Assembly: GCA_037577475.1 (NCBI GenBank)
Contig: CM075192.1
Location: 3,997,408-4,061,407 of the forward strand
DNA: 64,000 nt
Direction: 5' to 3'
From: Chaunax sp. Z400
Lineage: Eukaryota > Chordata > Actinopteri > Lophiiformes > Chaunacidae
Shown here: in pieces, positions 27,980 to 42,300 of the stretch
Position numbering within the stretch: the first letter of the stretch is position 1
Layout of the letters: every line of letters begins with the position of its first letter
Translations under genes and position numbers: made by a program
The notes under the pieces: generated by a model
Seen by the model: only the letters and a program-made list of their open reading frames with translations
Told to the model about the DNA's origin: nothing
Database searches by the model: none

Positions 27980-29690
27980 GAAGAAATGCATTTGAATATG
28001 TTAATGTTCTATGTATGTTGCATGAAGCGCATTGCCACCCTTCCTTGTCTCTTCTTTTGTGACCCAACCGGTCCAGGCAGAGGGCCGCCCACCTTGAGCC
28101 GGGATCTGCTTGAGAAATCTCCCTATCAAAAGGCAGTTTTTTCTTGCCAAAGTTGCCGAGCGCATGCTCTTGGGGGAATTGTTGGGTCTCTTGAGAATAA
28201 AGGGTTTGGTATAGACAATCTCTCTTTGGAAAGTGTATTGAAACAACTGCTGTTGTGATTTGGCACGATCCAGACTTGACTTGAATTGCGTATGTAGTTT
28301 GTCGCTTCTCTTTGTGTAGTAAGTATGTTTTCCCTGCGTTGTTGTGGGAATATACATGCCGTTTGATTTTTCTCCACATTGACCAAAGTCTAAATAATCC
28401 GCCTGCCTGCTGTCTTACCTGCTTGCCTTTCATGCTTATAATGTAAAGAAATGCATTTGAATATGTTAATGTTCTATGTATGTTGCACGAAGCGCATTGC
28501 CACCCTTCCTTGTCTCTTCTTTTGTGACCCAACCGGTCCAGGCAGAGGGCCGCCCATCTTGAGCCGGGATCTGCTTGAGAATTCTTCCTGTCAAAAGGCA
28601 GTTTTTTCTTGCCAAAGTTGCCGAGCGCATGCTCTTGGGGGAATTGTTGGGTCTCTTGAGAATAAAGGGTTTGGTATAGACAATCTCTCTTTGGAAAGTG
28701 TATTGAAACAACTGCTGTTGTGATTTGGCACGATCCAGACTTGACGTGAATTGCATATGTAGTTTGTCGCTTCTCTTTGTGTAGTAAGTATGTTTTCCCT
28801 GCGTTGTTGTGGGAATATACATGCCGTTTGATTTCTCTCCACATTGACCAAAGTCTAAATAATCCGCATGCCTGCTGTCTTACCTGCTTGCCTTTCATGC
28901 TTATAATGTGAAGAAATGCATTTGAATATGTTAATGTTCTATGTATGTTGCATGAAGCGCATTGCCACCCTTCCTTGTCTCTTCTTTTGTGACCCAACCG
29001 GTCCAGGCAGAGGGCCGCCCACCTTGAGCCGGGATCTGCTTGAGAAATCTCCCTATCAAAAGGCAGTTTTTTCTTGCCAAAGTTGCCGAGCGCATGCTCT
29101 TGGGGGAATTGTTGGGTCTCTTGAGAATAAAGGGTTTGGTATAGACAATCTCTCTTTGGAAAGTGTATTGAAACAACTGCTGTTGTGATTTGGCACGATC
29201 CAGACTTGACTTGAATTGCGTATGTAGTTTGTCGCTTCTCTTTGTGTAGTAAGTATGTTTTCCCTGCGTTGTTGTGGGAATATACATGCCGTTTGATTTT
29301 TCTCCACATTGACCAAAGTCTAAATAATCCGCCTGCCTGCTGTCTTACCTGCTTGCCTTTCATGCTTATAATGTAAAGAAATGCATTTGAATATGTTAAT
29401 GTTCTATGTATGTTGCACGAAGCGCATTGCCACCCTTCCTTGTCTCTTCTTTTGTGACCCAACCGGTCCAGGCAGAGGGCCGCCCATCTTGAGCCGGGAT
29501 CTGCTTGAGAATTCTTCCTGTCAAAAGGCAGTTTTTTCTTGCCAAAGTTGCCGAGCGCATGCTCTTGGGGGAATTGTTGGGTCTCTTGAGAATAAAGGGT
29601 TTGGTATAGACAATCTCTCTTTGGAAAGTGTATTGAAACAACTGCTGTTGTGATTTGGCACGATCCAGACTTGACTTGAATTGCGTTTGT
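27980..29690. repeat. Two-unit higher-order block in array A (period 930 bp)
   Basis: Two consecutive dimers share private variants: ATAATGTGAAG with TTGCATGAAGCGC, GAGAAATCTCCCTATC in place of the GAATTC-bearing segment, GCCCATCTTGAG in the partner unit, and GACGTGAATTGCATATG. These recur 930 bases apart (28020/28950, 28113/29043, 28553/29483), which marks a recent duplication of a dimer. Confidence 0.85.
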
Positions 29691-30352
29691 AGTTTGTCGC
29701 TTCTCTTTGTGTAGTAAGTATGTTTTCCCTGCGTTGTTGTGGGAATATACATGCCGTTTGATTTCTCTCCACATTGACCAAAGTCTAAATAATCCGCCTG
29801 TCTTACCTGCTTGCCTTTCATGCTCATAATGTAAAGAAATGCATTTGAACATGTTAATGTTCTATGTATGTTGCACGAAGCGCATTGCCACCCTTCCTTG
29901 TCTCTCTTTTGTGACCCAACCGGTCCAGGCAGAGGGCCGCCCACCTTGAGCCGGGATCTGCTTGAGAATTCTTCCTGTCAAAAGGCAGTTTTTTCTTGCC
30001 AAAGTTGCCGAGCCCATGCTCTTGGGGGAATTGTTGGGTCTCTTGAGAATAAAGGGTTTGGTATAGACAATCTCTCTTTGGAAAGTGTATTGAAAAAACT
30101 GCTGTTGTGATTTGGCACGATCCAGACTTGACTTGAATTGCGTTTGTAGTTTGTCGCTTCTCTTTGTGTAGTAAGTATGTTGTCCCTGCGTTGTTGTGGG
30201 AATATACATGCCGTTTGATTTCTTTCCACATTGACCAAAGTCTAAATAATCCGCCTGCCTGCTGTCTTACCTGCTTGCCTTTCATGCTTATAATGTAAAG
30301 AAATGCATTTGAATATGTTAATGTTCTATGTATGTTGCACGAAGCGCATTGC

Positions 30353-33300
30353 AATTCGATCAGAGGAGAGGAGGGGAGGAGGTGGTAGGGCAACATCAAG
30401 TTTAAACCTTCTCATGAAAAAGATGAGTATGACATCATTGTTTTTTTCAATATTCACATAGTATGTAATATTTAATTCATGTTTTTCCAAATTATATGCA
30501 GTTTTTCACTTTCAGTTTTTATTTCTTGTTTACAGATAAGATAAACAATTAGATCAGAGGAGAGGAGGGGAGGAGGTGGGAGGGCAACATCAAGCTTAAA
30601 CCTTCTCATGAAAAAGATGAGTATGACATCATTATTTTTTCAATATTTACATGGGTGTAATATTTAATTTATGTTATTCCAAATTATATGCAGTTTTTCA
30701 CTTTCTGTCAGTGTTTATTTCTTTTTTACAGATACAATAAACAATTCGATCAGAGGAGATGAGGGGAGGAGGTGGTAGGGCAACATCAAGTTTAAACCTT
30801 CTCATAAAAAAGATGAGTATGACATCATTGTTTTTTTCAATATTCACATAGTATGTAATATTTAATTAATGTTTTTCCAAATTATGTGCAGTTTTTCACT
30901 TTCAGTCTTTATTTCTTTTTTACAGATAAGATAAACAATTAGATCAGAGGAGAGGAGGGGAGGAGGTGGTAGGGCAACATCAAGTTTAAACCTTCTCATG
31001 AAAAAGATGAGTATGACATCATTGTTTTTTTCAATATTCACATAGTATGTAATATTTAATTTATGTTTTTCCAAATTATATGCAGTTTTTCACTTTCAGT
31101 CTTTATTTCTTGTTTGCAGATAAGATAAACAATTAGATCAGAGGAGAGGAGGGGAGGAGGTGGGAGGGCAACATCAAACTAAACCTTCTCACTTAAAGGA
31201 TGAGTATGACATCATTATTTTTTCAGTATTTACATGGGTGTAATATTTCATTTATGTTATTCCAAATTATATGAAGTTTTTCACTTTCTCTCAGCGTTTA
31301 TTTCTTTTTTACAGATAAGATTAACAATTAGATCAGAGGAGGTGGGAGTGCAACATCAAGCTTAAACTTTCTCATTTAAAGGATGAGTATGACATCATTA
31401 TTTTTTCAATATTTACATGGGTGTAATATTTCATTTATGTTATTCCAAATTATATGAAGTTTTTCACTTTCTGTCAGCGTTTATTTCTTTTTTACGGATA
31501 AGATAAACAATTCGATCAGAGGAGAGGAGGGGAGGAGGTGGTAGGGCAACATCAAGTTTAAACCTTCTCATGAAAAAGATGAGTATGACATCATTGTTTT
31601 TTTCAATATTTACATAATATGTAATATTTAGTTAATGATTTTCTAAATTATATGCAGTTTTTCACTTTCAGTCTTTATTTCTTGTTTACAGATAAGATAA
31701 ACAATTAGATCAGAGGAGAGGAGGGGAGGAGGTGGTAGGGCAACATCAAGCTTAAACCTTCTCATTTAAAGGATGAGTATGACATCATTATTTTTTCAAT
31801 ATTTACATGGGTGTAATATTTCATTTATGTTATTCCAAATTATATGAAGTTTTTCACTTTCTGTCAGCGTTTATTTCTTTTTTACAGATAAGATAAACAA
31901 TTCGATTAGAGGAGAGGAGGGGAGGAGGTGGTGGGGCAACATCAAGTTTAAACCTTCTCATGAAAAAGATGAGTATGACATCATTGTTTTTTTCAATATT
32001 CACATAGTATGTAATATTTAATTTATGTTTTTCCAAATTATATGCAGTTTTTCACTTTCAGTCTTTATTTCTTGTTTCCAGATAAGATAAACAATTAGAT
32101 CAGAGGAGAGGAGGGGAGGAGGTGGGAGGGCAACATCAAGCTTAAACCTTCTCATTTAAAGGATGAGTATGACATCATTATTTTTTCAATATTTACATGG
32201 GTGTAATATTTCATTTATGTTATTCCAAATTATATGAAGTTTTTCACTTTCTGTCAGCGTTTATTTCTTGTTTACAGATAAGATAAACAATTCGATCAGA
32301 GGAGAGGAGGGGAGGAGGTGGTAGGGCAACATCAAGTTTAAACCTTCTCATTAAAAAGATGAGTATGACATCATTGTTTGTTTCAATATTCACATAGTAT
32401 GTAATATTTAATTTATGTTTTTCCAAATTATATGCAGTTTTTCACTTTCAGTCTTTATTTCTTGTTTACAGATACAATAAACAATTCGATCAGAGGAGAG
32501 GAGGGGAGGAGGTGGGAGGGCAACATCAAGCTTAAACCTTCTCATTTAAAGGATGAGTATGACATCATTATTTTTTCAATATTTACATAGGTGTAATATT
32601 TCATTTATGTTATTCCAAATTATATGAAGTTTTTCACTTTCTGTCAGCGTTTATTTCTTTTTTACACATAAGATAAACAATTCGATCAGAGGAGAGGAGG
32701 GGAGGAGGTGGGAGGGCAACATCAAGCTTAAACCTTCTCATTTAAAGGATGAGTATGACATCATTATTTTTTCAATATTTACATGGGTGTAATATTTCAT
32801 TTATGTTATTCCAAATTATATGAAGTTTTTCACTTTCTGTCAGCGTTTATTTCTTTTTTACAGATAAGATTAACAATTAGATCAGAGGAGGTGGGAGGGC
32901 AACATCAAGCTTAAACTTTGTCATTTAAAGGATGAGTATGACATCATTATTTTTTCAATATTTACATGGGTGTAATATTTCATTTATGTTATTCCAAATT
33001 ATATGAAGTTTTTCACTTTCTGTCAGCGTTTATTTCTTTTTTACAGATAAGATAAACAATTAGCTCAGAGGAGGTGGGAGAGGAGGAGGTGGTAGGGCAA
33101 CATCAAGTTTAAACCTTCTCATGAAAAAGATGAGTATGACATCGTTGTTTTTTTCAATATTCACATAGTATGTAATATTTAATTTATGTTTTTCCAAATT
33201 ATATGCAGTTTTTCACTTTCAGTCTTTATTTCTTGTTTACAGATAAGATAAACAATTAGATCAGAGTAGAGGAGGGGAGGAGGTGGTAGGGCAACATCAA

Positions 33301-36300
33301 GTTTAAACCTTCTCATGAAAGAGATGAGTATGACATCATTGTTTTTTTCAATATTCACATAATATGTAATATTTAAATAATGTTTTTCCAAATTATATGC
33401 AGTTTTTCACTTTCAGTCTTTATTTCTTGTTTCCAGATAAGATAAACATTTAGATCAGAGGAGAGGAGGGGAGGAGGTGGGAGGGCAACATCAAACTTAA
33501 ACCTTCTCACTTAAAGGATGAGTATGACATCATTATTTTTTCAATATTTACATAGGTGTAATATTTCATTTACGTTATTCCAAATTATATGAAGTTTTTC
33601 ACTTTCTGTCAGCGTTTATTTCTTTTTTACAGATAAGATAAACAATTAGCTCAGAGGAGGTGGGAGAGGAGGAGGTGGTAGGGCAACATCAAGCTTAAAC
33701 CTTCTCATGAAAAAGATGAGTATGACATCATTGTTTTTTTCAATATTCACATAGTATGTAATATTTAATTTATGTTTTTCCAAATTATATGCAGTTTTTC
33801 ACTTTCAGTCTTTATTTCTTGTTTCCAGATAAGATAAACAATTCGATCAGAGGAGAGGAGGGGAGGAGGTGGTAGGGCAACATCAAGTTTGAACCTTGTC
33901 ATGAAAGAGATGAGTATGACATCATTGTTTTTTTCAATATTCACATAATATGTAATATTTAAATAATTTTTTTCCAAATTATATGCAGTTTTTCACTTTC
34001 AGTCTTTATTTCTTGTTTCCAGATAAGATAAACAATTAGATCAGAGGAGAGGAGGGGAGGAGGTGGGAGGGCAACATCAAACTTAAACCTTCTCACTTAA
34101 AGGATGAGTATGACATCATTATTTTTTCAATATTTACATAGGTGTAATATTTCATTTACGTTATTCCAAATTATATGAAGTTTTTCACTTTCTGTCAGCG
34201 TTTATTTCTTTTTTACAGATAAGATTAACAATAAGATCAGAGGAGGTGGGAGGGCAACATCAAACTTAAACCTTCTCACTTAAAGGATGAGTATGACATC
34301 ATTATTTTTTCAATATTTACATGGGTGTAATATTTCATTTATGTTATTCCAAATTATATGAAGTTTTTCACTTTCAGTCTTTATTTCTTGTTTCCAGATA
34401 AGATAAACAATTCGATCAGAGGAGAGGAGGGGAGGAGGTGGTAGGGCAACATCAAGTTTAAACCTTCTCATTAAAAAGATGATTATGACATCATTGTTTG
34501 TTTCAATATTCACATAGTATGTAATATTTAATTTATGTTTTTCCAAATTATATGCAGTTTTTCACTTTCAGTCTTTATTTCTTGTTTACAGATACAATAA
34601 ACAATTCGATCAGAGGAGAGGAGGGGAGGAGGTGGTAGGGCAACATCAAGTTTAAACCTTGTCATGAAAAAGATGAGTATGACATCATTGTTTGTTTCAA
34701 TATTCACATAGTATGTAATATTTAATTTATGTTTTTCCAAATTATAAGCAGTTTTTCACTTTCAGCCTTTATTTCTTGTTTCCAGATAAGATAAACAATT
34801 AGATCAGAGGAGAGGAGGGGAGGAGGTGGTAGGGCAACATCAAGCTTAAACCTTCTCATTTAAAGGATGAGTATGACATCATCATTTTTTCAATATTTAC
34901 ATGGGTGTAATATTTCCTTTATGTTATTCCAAATTATATGAAGTTTTTCACTTTCTGTCAGCGTTTATTTCTTTTTTACAGATAAGATTAACAATTAGAT
35001 CAGAGGAGGTGGGAGGGCAACATCAAGCTTAAACCTTCTCATTTAAAGGATGAGTATGACATCATTATTTTTTCAATATTTACATGGGTGTAATATTTCA
35101 TTTATGTTATTCCAAATTATATGAAGTTTTTCACTTTCTGTCAGCGTTTATTTCTTTTTTACAGATAAGATAAACAATTCGATCAGAGGAGAGGAGGGGA
35201 GGAGGTGGTAGGGCAACATCAAGTTTAAACCTTCTCATTAAAAAGATGAGTATGACATCATTGTTTGTTTCAATATTCACATAGTATGTAATATTTAATT
35301 TATGTTTTTCCAAATTATATGCAGTTTTTCACTTTCAGTCTTTATTTCTTGTTTACAGATACAATAAACAATTCGATCAGAGGAGAGGAGGAGGTGGTAG
35401 GGCAACATCAAGTTTAAACCTTCTCATTAAAAAGATGAGTATGACATCATTGTTTGTTTCAATATTCACATAGTATGTAATATTTAATTTATGTTTTTCC
35501 AAATTATATGCAGTTTTTCACCTTCAGTCTTTATTTCTTGTTTACAGATAAGATAAACAATTCGATCAGAGGAGAGGAGGGGAGGAGGTGGGAGGGCAAC
35601 ATCAAGCTTAAACCTTCTCATTTAAAGGATGAGTATGACATCATTATTTTTTCAATATTTACATGGGTGTAATATTTCATTTATGTTATTCCAAATTATA
35701 TGAAGTTTTTCACTTTCTGTCAGCGTTTATTTCTTTTTTACAGATAAGATTAACAATTAGATCAGAGGAGGTGGGAGGGCAACATCAAGCTTAAACTTTC
35801 TCATTTAAAGGATGAGTATGACATCATTATTTTTTCAATATTTACATGGGTGTAATATTTCATTTATGTTATTCCAAATTCTATGAAGTTTTTCACTTTC
35901 TGTAAGCGTTTATTTCTTTTTTACAGATACAATAAACAATTCGATCAGAGGAGAGGAGGGGAGGAGGTGGGAGGGCAACATCAAGTTTAAACCTTCTCAT
36001 GAAAAAGATGAGTATGACATCGTTGTTTTTTTCAATATTCACATAGTATGTAATATTTAATTTATGTTTTTCCAAATTATATGCAGTTTTTCACTTTCTG
36101 TCAGCGTTTATTTCTTTTTTACAGATACAATAAACAATTCGATCAGAGGAGAGGAGGGGAGGAGGTGGGAGGGCAACATCAAGCTTAAACCTTCTCATTT
36201 AAAGGATGAGTATGACATCATTATTTTTTCAATATTTACATAGGTGTAATATTTCATTTATGTTATTCCAAATTATATGAAGTTTTTCACTTTCTGTCAG

Positions 36301-39300
36301 CGTTTATTTCTTTTTTACAGATAAGATTAACAATAAGATCAGAGGAGGTGGGAGGGCAACATCAAGCTTAAACCTTCTCATTTAAAGGATGAGTATGACA
36401 TCATTATTTTTTCAATATTTACATGGGTGTAATATTTCATTTATGTTTATCCAAATTATATGAAGTTTTTCACTTTCTGTCAGTGTTTATTTCTTTTTTA
36501 CAGATAAGATAAACAATTACCTCAGAGGAGGTGGGGGGGGAGGAGGTGGTAGGGCAACATCAAGTTTAAACCTTCTCATGAAAAAGATGAGTATGACATC
36601 ATTGTTTTTTTCAATATTCACATAGTATGTAATATTTAATTTATGTTTTTCCAAATTATATGCAGTTTTTCACTTTCAGTCTTTATTTCTTGTTTCCAGA
36701 TAAGATAAACAATTAGATCAGAGGAGAGGAGGGGAGGAGGTGGGAGGGCAACATCAAGCTTAAACCTTCTCCTGAAAAAGATGAGTATGACATCATTGTT
36801 TTTTTCAGTATTCACATAGAATGTAATATTTCATTTATGTTTTTCCAAATTATATGCAGTTTTTCACTTTCAGTCTTTATTTCTTGTTTACAGATAAGAT
36901 AACCAATTAGATCAGAGGAGAGGAGGTGAGGAGGTGGGAGGGCAACATCAAGCTTAAACCTTCTGATTTAAAGGATGAGTATGACATCATTATTTTTTCA
37001 ATATTTACATGGGTGTAATATTTCATTTATGTTATTCCAAATTATATGAAGTTTTTCACTTTCTGTCAGCCTTTATTTCTTTTTTACAGATAAGATAAAC
37101 AATTCGATCAGAGGAGAGGAGGGGAGGAGGTGGTAGGGCAACATCAAGTTTAAACCTTCTCATGAAAAAGATGAGTATGACATCATTGTTTTTTTCAATA
37201 TTCACATAGTATGTAATATTTAATTTATGTTTTTCCAAATTATATGCAGTTTTTCACTTTCAGTCTTTATTTCTTGTTTCCAGATAAGATAACAATTCGA
37301 TCAGAGGAGAGGAGGGGAGGAGGTCGTAGGGCAACAGCTTAAACCTTCTCATTTAAAGGATGAGTATGACATCATTATTTTTTCAATATTTACATGGGTG
37401 TAATATTTCATTTATGTTATTCCAAATTATATGCAGTTTTTCACTTTATGTCAGCGTTTATTTCTTTTTTACAGATACAATAAACAATTCGATCAGAGGA
37501 GAGGAGGGGAGGAGGTGGGAGGGCAACATCAAGTTTAAACCTTCTGATGAAAAAGATGAGTATGACATCATTATTTTTTCAATATTTACATGGGTGTAAT
37601 ATTTCATTTATGTTATTCCAAATAATATGAAGTTTTTCACTTTCTGTCAGCGTTTATTTCTGTTTTACAGATAAGATAAACAATTAGATCAGAGGAGAGG
37701 AGGGGAGGAGGTGGGAGGGCAACATCAAGTTTAAACCTTCTCATTTAAAGGATGAGTATGACATCATTATTTTTTCAATATTTACATGGGTGTAATATTT
37801 CATTTATGTTATTCCAAATTATATGCAGTTTTTCATTTTCTGTCAGCGTTTATTTTTTTTTTACAGATACAATAAACAATTAGATCAGAGGAGAGGAGGG
37901 GAGGAGGTGGTAGGGCAACATCAAGTTTAAACCTTCTCCTGAAAAAGATGAGTATGACATCATTGTTTTTTTCAGTATTCACATAGAATGTAATATTTAA
38001 TTAATGTTTTTCCAAATTATATGCAGTTTTTCACTTTCAGTCTTTATTTCTTGTTTACAGATAAGATTAACAATTAGATCAGAGGAGGTGGGAGGGCAAC
38101 ATCAAGCTTAAACCTTCTCATTTAAAGGATGAGTATGACATCATTATTTTTTCAATATTTAAATGGGTGTAATATTTCATTTATGTTATTCCAAATTATA
38201 TGCAGTTTTTCACTTTCTGTCAGCGTTTATTTCTTTTTTACAGATAAGATAAACAATTCGATCAGAGGAGAGGGGAAGGAGGTGGTAGGGCAACATCAAG
38301 TTTAAACCTTCTCCTGAAAAAGATGAGTATGACATCATTGTTTTTTTCAGTATTCACATAGAATGTAATATTTCATTTATGTTTTTCCAAATTATATGCA
38401 GTTTTTCACTTTCAGTCTTTATTTCTTGTTTACAGATAAGATAACCAATTAGATCAGAGGAGAGGAGGTGAGGAGGTGGGAGGGCAACATCAAGCTTAAA
38501 CCTTCTCATTGAAAGGATGAGTATGACATCATTATTTTTTCAATATTTACATGGGTGTAATATTTCATTTATGTTATTCCAAATTATATGAATTTTTTCA
38601 CTTTCTGTCAGCGTTTATTTCTTTTTTACAGATAAGATAAACAATTCGATCAGAGGAGAGGAGGGGAGGAGGCGGTAGGGCAACATCAAGCTTAAACCTT
38701 CTCATGAAAAAGATGAGTATGACATCATTGTTTTTTTCAATATTCACATAGTATGTAATATTTAATTTATGTTTTTCCAAATTATATGCAGTTCTTCACT
38801 TTCAGTCTTTATTTCTTGTTTACAGATAAGATAACCAATTAGATCAGAGGAGAGGAGGGGAGGAGGTGGGAGGGCAACATCAAGCTTAAACCTTCTCATT
38901 TAAAGGATGACTATGACATCATTATTTTTTCAATATTTACATGGGTGTAATATTTCATTTATGTTATTCCAAATTATATGAAGTTTTTCACTTTCTGTCA
39001 GCGTTTATTTCTTTTTTACAGATACAATAAACAATTCGGTCAGAGGAGAGGAGGGGAGGAGGTGGTAGGGCAACATCAAGTTTAAACCTTCTCATGAAAA
39101 AGATGAGTATGACATCATTGTTTTTTTCAATATTCACATAGTATGTAATATTTAATTTATGTTTTTCCAAATTATATGCAGTTTTTCACTTTCAGTCTTT
39201 ATTTCTTGTTTCCAGATAGGATAAACAATTAGATCAGAGGAGAGGAGGGGAGGAGGTGGTAGGGCAACATCAAGCTTAAACCTTCTGATTTAAAGGATGA

Positions 39301-42300
39301 GTATGACATCATTATTTTTTCAATATTTACATGGGTGTAATATTTCATTTATGTTATTCCAAATTATATGAAGTTTTTCACTTTCTGTCAGCGTTTATTT
39401 CTTTTTTACAGATAAGATAAACAATTCGATCAGAGGAGAGGAGGGGAGGAGGCGGTAGGGCAACATCAAGCTTAAACCTTCTCATGAAAAAGATGAGTAT
39501 GACATCATTGTTTTTTTCAATATTCACATAGTATGTAATATTTAATTTATGTTTTTCCAAATTATATGCAGTTCTTCACTTTCAGTCTTTATTTCTTGTT
39601 TACAGATAAGATAACCAATTAGATCAGAGGAGAGGAGGGGAGGAGGTGGGAGGGCAACATCAAGCTTAAACCTTCTCATTTAAAGGATGAGTATGACATC
39701 ATTATTTTTTCAATATTTACATGGGTGTAATATTTCATTTATGTTATTCCAAATTATATGAAGTTTTTCACTTTCTGTCAGCGTTTATTTCTTTTTTACA
39801 GATACAATAAACAATTCGGTCAGAGGAGAGGAGGGGAGGAGGTGGTAGGGCAACATCAAGTTTAAACCTTCTCATGAAAAAGATGAGTATGACATCATTG
39901 TTTTTTTCAATATTCACATAGTATGTAATATTTAATTTATGTTTTTCCAAATTATATGCAGTTTTTCACTTTCAGTCTTTATTTCTTGTTTCCAGATAGG
40001 ATAAACAATTAGATCAGAGGAGAGGAGGGGAGGAGGTGGGAGGGCAACATCAAGCTTAAACCTTCTGATTTAAAGGATGAGTATGACATCATTATTTTTT
40101 CAATATTTACATGGGTGTAATATTTCATTTATGTTATTCCAAATTATATGAAGTTTTTCACTTTCTGTCCTTATTTCTTTTCTACAGATAAGATAAACAA
40201 TTCGATTAGAGGAGAGGAGGGGAGGAGGTGGTAGGGCAACATCAAGCTTAAACCTTCTCATGAAAAAGATGAGTATGACATCATTGTTTTTTTCAATATT
40301 CACATAGTATGTAATATTTAATTTATGTTTTTCCAAATTATATGCAGTTTTTCACTTTCAGTCTTTATTTCTTGTTTACAGATAAGATAAACAATTAGAT
40401 CAGAGGAGAGGAGGGGAGGAGGTGGGAGGGCAACATCAAGCTTAAACCTTCTAATTTAAAGGATGAGTATGACATCATTATTTTTTCAATATTTACATGG
40501 GTGTAATATTTCATTTATGTTATTCCAAATTATATGAAGTTTTTCACTTTCTGTCAGCGTTTATTTCTTTTTTACAGATACAATAAACAATTCGGTCAGA
40601 GGAGAGGAGGGGAGGAGGTGGGAGGGCAACATCAAGCTTAAACCTTCTCATTTAAAGGATGAGTATGACATCATTATTTCTTCAATATTTACATGGGTGT
40701 AATATTTCATTTATGTTATTCCAAATTATATGAAGTTTTTCACTTTCTGTCAGCGTTTATTTCTTTTTTACAGATATGATAAACAATTAGCTCAGAGGAG
40801 GTGGGAGGGCAACATCAAGCTTAAACCTTCTCATGAAAAAGATGAGTATGACATCATTGTTTTTTTCAGTATTCACATAGAATGTAATATTTCATTTATG
40901 TTATTCCAAATTATATGAAGTTTTTCACTTTCTGTCAGCGTTTATTTCTTTTTTACAGATAAGATAAACAATTCGATCAGAGGAGAGGAGGGGAGGAGGT
41001 GGTAGGGCAACATCAAGTTTAAACCTTCTCATGAAAAAGATGAGTATGACATCATTGTTTTTTTCAATATTCACATAGTATGTAATATTTAATTTATGTT
41101 TTTCCAAATTATATGCAGTTTTTCACTTTCAGTCTTTATTTCTTGTTTCCAGATAAGATAACAATTCGATCAGAGGAGAGGAGGGGAGGAGGTGGTAGGG
41201 CAACATCAAGCTTAAACCTTCTCATTTAAAGGATGAGTATGACATCATTATTTTTTCAATATTTACATGGGTGTAATATTTCATTTATGTTATTCCAAAT
41301 TATATGAAGTTTTTCACTTTCTGTCAGCGTCTATTTCTTTTTTACAGATACAATAAACAATTCGATCAGAGGAGAGGAGGGGAGGAGGTGGGAGGGCAAC
41401 ATCAAGTTTAAACCTTCTGATGAAAAAGATGAGTATGACATCATTATTTTTTCAATATTTACATGGGTGTAATATTTCATTTATGTTATTCCAAATAATA
41501 TGAAGTTTTTCACTTTCTGTCAGCGTTTATTTCTGTTTTACAGATAAGATAAACAATTCGATTAGAGGAGAGGAGGGGAGGAGGTGGGAGGGCAACATCA
41601 GGCTTAAACCTTCTCATTTAAAGGATGAGTATGACATCATTATTTTTTCAATATTTACATGGGTGTAATATTTCATTTATGTTATTCCAAATTATATGCA
41701 GTTTTTCATTTTCTGTCAGCGTTTATTTCTTTTTTTACAGATACAATAAACAATTAGATCAGAGGAGAGGAGGGGAGGAGGTGGTAGGGCAACATCAAGT
41801 TTAAACCTTCTCCTGAAAAAGATGAGTATGACATCATTGTTTTTTTCAGTATTCACATAGAATGTAATATTTAATTAATGTTTTTCCAAATTATATGCAG
41901 TTTTTCACTTTCAGTCTTTATTTCTTGTTTCCAGATAAGATAAACAATTAGATCAGAGGAGAGGAGGGGAGGAGGTGGGAGGGCAACATCAAACTTAAAC
42001 CTTCTCACTTAAAGGATGAGTATGACATCATTATTTTTTCAATATTTACATGGTTGTAATATTTCATTTATGTTATTCCAAATTATATGAAGTTTTTCAC
42101 TTTCTGTCAGCGTTTATTTCTTTTTTACAGATAAGATTAACAATTAGATCAGAGGAGGTGGGAGGGCAACATCAAGCTTAAACCTTCTCATTTAAAGGAT
42201 GAGTATGACATCATTATTTTTTCAATATTTACATAGGTGTAATATTTCTTTTATGTTATTCCAAATTATATGCAGTTTTTCACTTTCTGTCAGCGTTTAT

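Larger units (their letters stand above)
1..30352. repeat. Satellite array A, 464/465-bp unit, about 65 tandem copies
   Basis: The same block recurs every 464 or 465 bases with a few percent difference between copies; the window opens inside a unit. At least three unit types can be told apart: one with a run of Ts then GAACCC near the middle (464 bp), one with CTTCTTTTGTGACCC at that place (465 bp), and one with GAGTTCTTTCC, a TCTTAATAATCCGCTTG segment and CTCATAATG/GAACATG (464 bp). Most units carry a single GAATTC, lost in a few (for example near 15128 and 28113). Types are interspersed and some multi-unit blocks are copied as a whole, as expected from unequal exchange. No gene interrupts the array. 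Open frames run across it on both strands but change frame whenever a 464-bp unit occurs. Confidence 0.98.

Noticed and set aside
157..30399. Dozens of open frames of 60-950 codons on both strands in the first 30 kb
   Set aside because: All are the same few translations of the array A unit repeated; they shift frame at 464-bp units, overlap on both strands and match no protein family I know.
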